From contig NC_090251.1 in NCBI RefSeq assembly GCF_037325665.1, positions 36,043,464 to 36,107,463 on the forward strand: 64,000 nt of DNA, read 5' to 3'. Numbering within the stretch: the stretch's first letter is position 1; the number at the start of each line of letters is the position of its first letter. This document shows, one piece after another, positions 21,601-30,763 of this stretch. This DNA comes from Littorina saxatilis. Taxonomy: Eukaryota; Mollusca; Gastropoda; Littorinimorpha; Littorinidae. The notes under the pieces were generated by a model. That model ran no database searches and had not been told where the DNA came from. It was given only the letters and a program-made list of their open reading frames with translations. The translations under genes were made by a program, and so were the position numbers.

Positions 21601-24415
21601 CACATATGACACTCAATTTTGCGATCTTCTGTGTTGTAAGAAACATCCACTGTCGACTGGCTGGAACCCTGGACTCTTGGCTGAACCAGATTAGGGGAGG
21701 GCATGGAAATCTGAACACTCGGATCCCGACCAGGGAAAGAGACCTGTCTGCCTGGAATGGAGTCTGGCCCGTGCAGTCGAGAAAAGGAGCCGTGGTCAGA
21801 CAGGGCTGTTACAGGTTGAAACGCCGGACTCATCGAAGAACCTGTTGTCAAGGGAACCGGCTGAGAGGCTGTACCTGACATGGCTTCCAGACGGTCATGC
21901 TCAGCTTTGCGAGCTTTGTGTTTGGGGCTGCTGAAGTGCTGCTCCACATTGAGCTGACCGGACAGCGGGACTTGGCAGATGGCGCACATCATGATCCCCT
22001 CTCCTCCACCACCCAGCTTGATGCCTGCGCCCCCAGCCCCTCCCCCTCCCATAGTGCCGCATGTCAGCGTCCTTTTCTTGTGCTGCTTCCCCTCCAGGTG
22101 CTGGGTCTTATGCTGCACAGAGGTCAGCTCAATTTCGCACAAATAGCAGTAACCTCGGTTGCCGTAAAAATACACACCGCCTGGTGGGACTTCACCCGGC
22201 CTCGGCCTATTCATCGTCTTCCCTGCGGTCTCTGACAGGTTGCTTGTGATTTGGGTAGAATCTGATTCACTGACGTTTAGGCTTAGGGATGCTTGATTGT
22301 GGGACACATTTACGGAGGGATTTTCTTCAGCTCCGTGTTGTCCCCTGGGGGTGGTGAGTGTGGCCGTCAAAGCATGCTGCTCACGGATAATGCCCAGCTG
22401 TTTGACCATGTGCTGGTGGCGCGGCGAGTCCTGGTGAGTGGCGTGCTGCTGCGGTGAGTTGCACTGCAAACTGCACACCTCGCACCACAAGGGGTGACCG
22501 CTCTGCTGCGCTTGCAGTTGCACTTTGCGAAGGTGCGTGGCGCTCAGCAGATGCTGCTCTGCTGGAACGCGGCCACTGAAACGCTTGTTGCACACCTCAC
22601 ACCTAGAAAACAGACACAGAAGCAAAGGAATAAGAGTCTTTTCATGTCAGCCTGCTACATTATTACTTGAACTGATTCATTAGCACAGGACTAGGAAACA
22701 GAGGTCAATCCAGAGATGCCACCGTAAATTTGCCATCAAAGTTGCGGCAGTTTTGGGCAGTCCTTGGGAGTCACCTTTTACCACTGTGAAAATATTGGTG
22801 ATTCTGACAAAATGAGGGAAAGTTTTCAGCCATTTGAAATAAAATTTAGGTTTTCACTGACTCCCAGCTAACCTATAATGTGACATCCCTTTCATGAAAG
22901 TCAACTGGAATAAGAAAATAACCCATGCACAATGTTACGTAAACATGATGAAAAGACTGCATTGCAACAGACCATGGACAATGCATTTTCCAAACAGCCT
23001 GTATGCCACTGTAGTGGTCTTAAGTTTCCCTTGGACTAGCTTTTTCATTCGGTCAATGGGAATGCGCACAACTTTGCATCGCTAACCTCATATACTGGCT
23101 CATTCATCATATGGCACCAAATAGAACTATTTTGCATCTTTCGGCAAAAGCATTTTCAGACCGCCTAGCCTGCTTTATGCTTTTTGCCATGGACTATGTA
23201 ATGTCCCCGGCCCTATGCTCCACAGGGAGTCTACAGGAATAAGTCAAGTAAGTCAAGTCATGTAATGTCCCATCAGAATTTGGTTGAGGGGGACAAATGT
23301 CCCATTGTCTTTTTCTTCCAGGCTAAACCCTGTAGACCCCTTCTGCGCTACTGACTGTTCTATGGTCGACTTAGACCCCTTCTGCGCAACTTGTAGTGAT
23401 ATCTGCATGCTCACTAGTCATGGTTATCCATACTGCCTGGCCACACAGCCAGCATCAGTTTTAGCCTTGCCTTCTGCAGCACTCTGCATTCAGCTAACAC
23501 GGTGAACAGTCTCTTGCAACACTGTGAAGGCGTGTATAGTAATGATTACACTGTATTGAATATAAGACTAAAAGGTAAGGTTAAACACAAGCACAAAGTA
23601 GAGAGTACTGAAGCAAGAGACTGTTCACTGTGATAGCTGAATGCAGACTGCTGCAGAAGGCAAGACTAAAACTGAGGCTGGCTGTGTGGCCAGGCAGTAT
23701 TGAGGTCTAACGAATGACGTCTCACAACGTGCGCGGTCTTCCTTGGCGGTCAAGAAAGCCGCTGCCATCATTGCGCAGACGACACTTCTAGACCGCCAAT
23801 ATTTTTTGTGCGCATCACGTGCTCCACATAAATCGGCCGGAAACGAAGCAATTGGCAAACCTGGATGGATAACCATGACTAGTGAGCATGTAGATATCAC
23901 TACACAACTGACTGTTCCATGGTCGACTTAGACCCCTTCTGCGCAACTGACTGTTCTATCTCTCTGCAGGTGCAGGCACTCTTACCTGACTCTCTGTCTG
24001 GGAACCCAGCTGTTTTTTCTTTGCCTTAAGTACATCTATTTATTTATTTTAAAAAAAATGTAACTCTGACCTACAAGTCTAAAAACAAAGCACAAAAAAA
24101 GAAAAAGAAACTGCCTTCTTAATCCTATAATTCTTGCTGTCTATGAAATTGAACTAAACAACAGGTAAATTATCAAATGCAAAACTGAAACACCTGCCAA
24201 AATTCAGAACCAGAGACTTCAGCTCGTCAGTGAAAAATCTCATAAAAACAGACCTGCACCACTAAGAAAAACTGGCACAATTCATAAAACGACTTCACAG
24301 AGTAAATCTGTGACGGAAGTAAAGGGTGCTGGTACAATTACGCTTACACAATTCCATGCAACGTTTCTGTCAACGTCATCCTGCTTCCTGATATGCTACT
24401 GTGTTCTCCCTCCAT
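11871..24415 (-). CDS. Zinc-finger array fused to Dicer/RLR-type helicase (7-exon model)
   Basis: Seven exons read in phase on the minus strand: 24415-24348, 22602-19151, 18722-18566, 16831-16707, 15448-15209, 14445-14094 and 12687-11871, giving 1,736 residues. Residues about 24-1115 carry eleven C-x2-C...H-x5-H fingers of the ZNF346/JAZ dsRNA-binding type, joined by low-complexity linkers. From about residue 1140 follows an SF2 helicase: P-loop PTGTGKT (1172-1178), DEAHH (1290-1294), LTASP (1323-1327), a helical insert, VATSVAEEGVDIP, and QMRGRAR (about 1675-1681). The helicase signature and insert are those of the duplex-RNA-activated ATPases (Dicer, RIG-I, MDA5), closest by eye to Dicer. 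No CARD, PAZ, RNase III or RIG-I C-terminal domain is seen; the protein ends about 55 residues after motif VI in an Ala-rich tail. Expected role (inference): cytoplasmic dsRNA binding and ATP-driven remodelling, perhaps antiviral. Exons 2-7 are certain in phase; exon 1 is tentative. Confidence 0.88.
13043..13832 (+). repeat. Repeat family A, copy 3 (3' end lost)
   Basis: Starts tttttacatttagtcaag with the palindromic terminus, keeps tgatgacgtcatatcc, and stops after gcgttcagttt. It lies in the intron between helicase exons 6 and 7. Confidence 0.85.
14094..14445 (-). CDS. Helicase gene exon 6: helical insert domain (Hel2i)
   Basis: Mostly alpha-helical, charged sequence (ATIATVEEKIAKEQLDSY ... 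FSEPDELSEMVQLAQ) lying between the two RecA-like domains, as in Dicer and RIG-I, where this insert contacts the RNA duplex. The donor is GTTAGT. Its last two bases join exon 7 to give PLQR-FENIR. Confidence 0.85.
14829..15012. mobile_element. TA-flanked fold-back MITE family D, copy 1
   Basis: TACAGTGGAACCCCCCCTTT at left and its complement at right, filled with ttaagactccctcc repeats. In the intron between helicase exons 5 and 6. Confidence 0.7.
15209..15448 (-). CDS. Helicase gene exon 5: DEAH box and motif III
   Basis: Encodes FSLVVFDEAHHCTKNHPYN (Walker B; the same DEAHH-x5-HPYN pattern as Dicer/RLRs) and KVLGLTASPAG (motif III). The donor used is GTGTGT; splicing there leaves one base that joins GT of exon 6 to give LQNLGGATIATVEE, the expected start of the helical insert. 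Confidence 0.88.
15560..16020. repeat. Dispersed repeat with (CCGG) run
   Basis: gtttccgagaaaagcccaac occurs twice (15601 and 15901), followed by gtggtgtctacggacgg, a ccgg tandem and gagtcactttttctcaagtg. Helicase intron between exons 4 and 5. Confidence 0.5.
16223..16495 (-). repeat. Repeat family A, copy 4 (internally deleted)
   Basis: Both ends are present (acaagtcgcataaggcg and aacatttagtcataacttgac), but most of the middle is missing, leaving 270 bp. Confidence 0.8.
16707..16831 (-). CDS. Helicase gene exon 4: motifs Ib/Ic
   Basis: Encodes KVAVLCGGLSVRDGTPLW and HDVIVTTA, the G-G and TTA(Q) motifs that precede the DEAH box in Dicer/RLR helicases. Acceptor ctctccag, donor GTAGGC. The phase agrees on both sides. 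Confidence 0.88.
18566..18722 (-). CDS. Helicase gene exon 3: P-loop and motif Ia
   Basis: Completes the P-loop (G-TGKTLAAMM) and carries motif Ia-like VLFLVDKVLLVLQQ, matching the RLR/Dicer pattern of a hydrophobic strand followed by V-x-L-V-x-Q. Flanked by a ttaccacag acceptor and a GTATGT donor. It enters after one base of a codon and leaves after two. Confidence 0.9.
19151..22602 (-). CDS. Helicase gene exon 2: all eleven zinc fingers plus helicase Q region
   Basis: One uninterrupted 3,452-base exon. It starts after a tctgttttctag acceptor and ends after the first base of the P-loop glycine codon at a GTAAGA donor. Finger cores in order begin CEVCNKRF, CEVCSLQC, CYLCEIEL, CAICQVPL, CHMCQQYF, CEVCCVQY, CNVCNLEL, CFACKVEL, CDVCNKPF, CDVCKCPL and CKLCKQPM; each is followed by a paired His with five residues between. 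Most have the basic HKKR/HKKK-type tail typical of JAZ fingers. The stretch TPRLYQVELMCKAM before the P-loop resembles the helicase Q-motif helix. Confidence 0.93.
23325..23960. repeat. Large imperfect inverted repeat in helicase intron 1
   Basis: ctgcctggccacacagccag, gccttgccttctgcagca and ggtgaacagtctcttgc on the left return as complements at 23600-23700 and 23865-23900. A 165-bp segment (gaggtctaacgaatgacgtc to ggcaaacct) interrupts the right arm. gtcgacttagaccccttctg occurs as a direct repeat on both flanks. Confidence 0.65.
24348..24415 (-). CDS. Helicase gene exon 1 (tentative start)
   Basis: An ATG at 24415 directly follows an in-frame TGA and opens 22 codons plus two bases, ending at a GTAAGC donor. 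Those two bases plus the first base of exon 2 make Val, giving ...LHGIV-CEVC with the first finger intact. Exon 2 needs an upstream exon ending with exactly two bases of a codon, and this one fits. An inner ATG 12 codons on has A at -3 and could be the true start. Chance phase agreement is one in three. Confidence 0.45.
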
Positions 24416-24938
24416 TCAGTACACTGACTTGTGCACACCATCATTGCAGACTGCAGCGCATGAAAAAGCCCCTAACCTGGGAAATGTATGCCGAGGGGCT
24501 TTCCCCTCGCACGTCAGCGTTTCATTGGAAATCGTACTTTCGTTTTCAAAATATTACGCCATTCTATCTTTATCCTCTTTAAATTCCACAGTAACTTAAT
24601 TTTTGACAACTTTAACCAAAAACTGAGTGAATTACGGGCCAAGAAGTGAGAAATGGGATATGAATTTCATGTACAAACAGAAACTAAAATTATGCTTACC
24701 GTCTCAGTTATCACCCGACATTGAAAGGTTGTCATTAGGTTAAGATAGCATTATAGTTTCGAAAAATTTCTTATCAACAAAAACAACCGGCACAGTAACG
24801 CTTGCCAGACAACGTTTATGAATATAATTCTAAGTTATATAATATCCACAATTTGCAGCAGACAGTACCTTACGGAAAAGCAACTGTATATACGAAACTA
24901 TCATTTACAACTCAGTAGAGATTATTGTAGCAACGCGC

Positions 24939-24968
24939 AAGATGGCGGCGAGCAATAGGTTATCGCAG
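24939..24968 (+). promoter_or_regulatory. YY1-like AAGATGGCGGC element at the LRRC72 start codon
   Basis: The start codon lies in AAGATGGCGGC, the consensus YY1 site that commonly overlaps initiation codons of TATA-less genes. The neighbouring helicase gene's tentative start is about 530 bp upstream on the other strand, so the interval may act as a shared divergent promoter. That is inference. Confidence 0.4.
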
Positions 24969-25453
24969 GTGAGTCATTCTCCAAAACTGGTTAACAAAAG
25001 TGGGAATAAGGCCCAAAAATAAAAATTGACTAATTTGAGTTGAATTATTGATTCAAAGGTTCTTTGTTATCAGAATGACAGTTTGCAAGAAACGAAAAAG
25101 CAAGAAATACGTTTCCTTACAAAATACAGGTATCTGATAGGGGGGTATACCCGTCTCATTACGTGCGCATCATCGTGACACAAATTTGTTAATAATGCAG
25201 TCATATTGAATGATTATATGTTGTACTAATTATAGCTTGACAAGCATGTATAAGGAGTTGTTTAAAAAGAAATAAATAAAAAAAAATATAAAGAAATAAT
25301 AATTTTTTTATAATTTTTTTTATAATTAATTTTTTTTTTAATTTAATTTTTTTTTTTTAAATATACCTTGGCACGTACATACAATATACATGTACACACA
25401 TTTATATTGGTGACAGAAAAGGTTTGTGGACAGAAAAAAGGGAATAAGAAAGA

Positions 25454-25499
<46 letters not shown>

Positions 25500-25506
25500 C
25501 AGAGAC

Positions 25507-25543
<37 letters not shown>

Positions 25544-26011
25544 GACAGAGAGAGAGAGAGAGAAGGAGAGATCCTGCGTAAATGTGAAAACGTTTTTATT
25601 GTGATCAACAATATTCAGATCATGCAAAAACAAACACCATACTTTGAAAAATCTGAAAGAACAACTGACAACACAATGTGCCGGATATACAACAATAAAA
25701 CCTAAAGCAAAAGGCAACTAATACTGCAAGTGCTGTCCATATGTGTTTTATCTGCCACTCATGGAAACAAAGTGCACCTCACCAGGCTTTCTGTCCAATA
25801 CCTGCAATATAAAGTTTATAGTATCAATCTTTGGATTGTATTATTACTGTCCAAATATATAAACAAATTAACTTGCAATTCTACGTATATATGTGTTTTA
25901 TTTGTATACTATGCATGACCGCTTTACACTTCTCTTGCTATCATGATTATAAATATATCTACAATGAACGCTTTAAGTTTTATATTCACCATTCCTTCAA
26001 GAACCTTTGAT

Positions 26012-26090
<79 letters not shown>

Positions 26091-26094
26091 GACA

Positions 26095-26137
<43 letters not shown>

Positions 26138-29100
26138 AGGTTTGGGTTTGTGTGTCACTGAATAAGCAGACTATAATGCAGGTCTCTCCAAACGGTGCTT
26201 GAACCGCGTCCTGTACGCATACGTACGCACGCACGCACACAGATACACATTTCGAAAACACACGCATGCACGCGTTAACATTTAACGCACGCACGTGCAA
26301 ACAGACACACAGAGACAAAAAGACACACACACACAAACACGCACGCACGTACTCACACGCGCACGCACTTACACAAACTCACACACACAGAAAAACACAC
26401 ACAGAAAAACACACACAGACACAAACACAGACGCACACACATACACTCACACGCACGCACGCACGTACACACACACATATACACACACACAAACACAAAC
26501 ACAAACACACACACACACGATTCTGGGGAGGGAGGGGGTATTCGGGGGGCAGTTGTCGGGGGGAGGGGGGGGGGCAACTGTCTGCCCATGGTTTGGGGCA
26601 TTTGTCAGGGGGGCAATTGTCATAGGGGCAATTGTTCAGAGGGCAGATGTACAAGGGGGAATTTTCCGGGGGATAATTAGCCTTCTACCGGAGACATCAT
26701 TCACAACACGTCTAATTGTTGTCACTGGTGCGCACAAAACTTGGTCACTGGATAAAGTATCAAATTCATAATATTCGCTTTTGAGAATGCAATACAATGT
26801 CATAAGTGAGCAATCTACGTGACCATACACCTTTGTTTTAAGAAAAGGTTTTATTTTAAATCGCAAGATTCCGAAGATGCCGTTACGCTCACTTCATGAG
26901 ATTACAGGACTGACAAGCGAAACCCGGTGGGGCTGAAGAACTTCATGGAATTCACACTTGCGTGGTTTTAATTTTTTTTTTTTTTTTTACAAACATGCTT
27001 ATAAATGAATGAGCAACAAAATAATACCAACCTTGTCATGCAAGATTCCCAGGTGCTCAAGCAATCGGGGTCTGCATCTCGCCGGTAGCAGAGGGCGTTA
27101 CGAACGCAGCCGTCCAAAATGTCAACTACACCTTCTTTTTTCATGAATTACGTCATTATTCACGACAAATTGTGAAAAAAACGTCACGCATCTGCATGGC
27201 TAGGTGATTAACAAAGGTGCAAACATAAAAATGTATGTTTTCATTCAGTTGAATTGATGCTAGCTTATAATGAAAACGGCCGTTACGAAGCCATCATGTG
27301 TGACACAAAACACTCTCTGAGACATCAAATTCGTCCAAAGTGTGTCCTCGGTTGAATGAATGCATTTTCTGCATCTTCAAGCTGCACTTGTTGACTTGAT
27401 CGTAAAAAAATAGTGATTATAAAGAAATTCGTTTGGTTACAGAGGTCGAAAAAATCTAAGTGAGCGTGACAACATGCGATGCGTACGAAAGGCTGTTTTC
27501 AACTTCATTTTTGGGGGTCTCAAACACAAAGAAAATAACAACAATTGCACAGGAATGAACCTTTATCGTTTCACAAAGTGACTTTTCAACAAATCATGCA
27601 TAATGAATTTATCGTGTCAATGGACCGTAGCTTCCAATATATGTACCGAGCCTGTTCCCATTTTTCTGACGCCATTTTTGTTGATTTACTGACATTATTA
27701 CACTATATTTAATATCAAAATACAAATATGTTCATTCATTTTGCTGTGGGTGCTTCTTCAAACATATCTGTATCCACATAAACAGGGGGAAAGGTCTAAC
27801 CACATTTGCTTCTGTAAAAATGTCGTTTTAAGTGACCGACCTAAGAATTCACCAGCTTTGGAGAATGACTCAGGTGCGCTTTGCTTCAAATCTAAGTGAA
27901 CAGGTCAGTAAAAGTTTACTTTTCAACTTTTAGTAATTATCGAATACTAACAGCATTTGTGTGCTTGTTCGACATAAAACATGTGGAATTTGGGTGTAAA
28001 CTTGCAAATTTGAGTGTAGAACATGTATTTTTGATTTATCACAATGTATCCGTGTTAAATCAAGCGGAATAAGCTTAAATCGCCCATATTGCGGATTTGG
28101 CATCCATTGCTTTTCTGAGCATACGTGTTCGTTCATGCATGCTTGCTGCCTTGATGTTTTCGTTCCAGTAATCTAAAGTGGAAATTATTCAAGTGCAACA
28201 AACCGGCACATATATTGTAGGTCGATCTGGTTTAACTTTTATTTTACCAAGAAAGCAACAAGCTCCATTGTTCTGATTACCATTTAACAGAAATTAATTA
28301 ACTTGAGCTTTGAATTGGGCAGTTATTCATTCTTTCTAGGCACATTTTGCATTTGTTGTGTACGTATTTGGTGTGGTCATTATTGTTGAATAATTATGTT
28401 AAACCAATAAGCCTCATTCATGTGCATATCCCACATAAGTACTTGTTCACACCTTAATACCACTACGCACCAAAGGACTTTGGTATATATTACACTCGGA
28501 TATGTTCCAATCTTTTATGTGTATCCATGTACCTTGACAATCAAGTGAATGCAATAATAGAACTTTTGGGAAACAGGTTACATAAAGCGATATCAAAACA
28601 ATTAGTCAATCTGTCAACATAAAAACTTAAAAGAATTGAACTGAACACACTGGAATTTTTTCGCTGAGACTAAAACGTCTTGGGTTGATCGAAACCTTTC
28701 AGCTCAGACCCTGCTGACTGGTCTTAGTAAAAGAAACTCGCATAAAACAGATTTTTTTATATTTTTTTTTTAGTGCATTTTCAGAGCAAACATAACATAT
28801 ATATATATCAATATAGTTTGGGATTCAAGTAATTAAAAAAATAAATACAATGAAATGTTTGTCTGTTATTGCAATTTCAATTTGAGGTTGGTTTTTAATT
28901 AGCAAGTGAATTAATCAATAAATTAAGCTTTGAAGCTGAAAATTGAAATGCAATCCCATAGTTCGGACCTAGTCAAAGATTTTGTGAACTAAAGATTACA
29001 TTTATGATTCGCCTTATAGTGATCGACAAGAAGAAGAAGAAGAAGATTCGCCTTATGATAATGTTACTGCGATTTGTGTTTTTATGTTCTCATAAAACAA

Positions 29101-30671
29101 AACTGTACAACTTTTTACAGGTAGTGGAAGATATACTTACACGCCGCAGAATCAAGACAGATAAAGAAGTTGAGGAACTTTACCTTGCTGACAAGTTAGT
29201 ACATGTATTGCATTTCTTTTGTTTCTTTTCTTCCTTCTCTGTTCATCTTTTTACATTTAGTCAAGTTTTGACTAAATGTTTTAACATAGAGGGGGAATCG
29301 AGACGAGGGTCGTGGTGTATGTGTGTGTGTGTGTGTGTGTGTGTCTGTCTGTGTGTGTGTGTGTAGAGCGACTACTGGACCGATCTTTATGAAATTTGAC
29401 ATGAGAGTTCCTGGGAATGATATCCCCGGACGTTTTTTTCATTTTTTCGATAAATGTCTTTGATGACGTCATATCCGGCTTTTTGTAAAAGTTGAGGCGG
29501 CACTGTCACACCCTCATTTTTTAATCAAATTGATTGAAATTTTGGCCAAGCAATCGTTTGGTGGCTTAAAAATTAATTCATGACTTTGGTCATTAAAAAT
29601 CTGAAAATTGTAAAAAAAATATTTTTTATAAAACGATCCAAATTTACATTCATCTTATTCTTCATTATTTTCTGATTCTAAAAACATATAAATATGTTAT
29701 ATTTGGATTAAAAACAAGCTCTGAAAATTAAAAATATAAAAATTATGATTAAAATTAAATTTCCGAAATCGTTTTAAAAACTATTTCATCTTATTCCTTG
29801 TCGGTTCCTGATTTCAAAAACATATAGATATGATATGTTTGGATTGAAAACACGCTCAGAAAGTTAAAACGAAGAGAGGTACAGTAAAGCGTGCTATGAA
29901 GCACAGCGCAACCGCTACCGCGCCAAACAGGCTCGTCACTTTCACTGCCTTTTACACTAGCGGCGGACTACGTTCAGTTTCATTCTGTGAGTTCCACAGC
30001 TTGACTAAATGTAGTAATTTCGCCTTTCGCAACTTGTTTGTATCTGTCCTTCCCTCTTTCTCCCTCATTTTATTATTGCAAGGCAGTTATGTTGATTCCT
30101 TTTTTCTCTTCTTTTTTTTTTCTTGGGGGGGGGGGGGGCGGTCGGGGGAGGGGGTACTTTTTCTGTCTAGCGTGTATATTATATAGTGGCTGTCAAGCCA
30201 AACAACAAGAAAGATAAATTTAGTGTTTCCTATTGTCACAAATTAAATGTTCAATCAACTTATATTTCTAGGGTTTTTTCTCTTGATTTTGGAATGTAAG
30301 CAGTCTATGTGTTTCAGATTGATATTAATAAAGTTTAAAAAAATCAACTGTTCGAAGATGAAGTACATGGGATACAGTTTCAAAGGTAATACATGTAATT
30401 GTAATATAGTATAGTTATTACATCAAATGACACTTCATTTCAAGTTGATTTCAAAACATTTCAATGCAAGATCCAATGATTTTGCACTATTATGTATTGG
30501 GCTCTACAAAGCATTCAGATTTGTTTTTGTTACCGTTTTGCAGGGGCCTCACTGATGTGCATGATCTTCGTAGGTTTCGTTACTTGAAGAAATTATGGTT
30601 GAACGGGAATAGGGTAAGTGAATAAAAATCAAATTTGCAGATATCATGTATATATGTCATTACATGTGTTT

Positions 30672-30763
<92 letters not shown>

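Noticed and set aside
23985-24040. Minus-strand exon ending at a GTAAGA donor near 23990
   Set aside because: The phase-compatible frame meets a stop just upstream and the acceptor lacks a pyrimidine tract.
24700-24735. Alternative minus-strand first exon (MTTFQCRVITET) with a GTAAGC donor
   Set aside because: Its phase does not fit the start of the finger exon unless another unseen exon intervenes; the exon at 24348-24415 fits directly.
26000-26520. CRISPR-like or satellite array
   Set aside because: It is simple CA/CG dinucleotide sequence without spacers or higher-order repeat units.
25343-26771. Long Ser/Leu, Cys/Val and Thr/His open frames
   Set aside because: They are translations of GA and CA/TG microsatellites.
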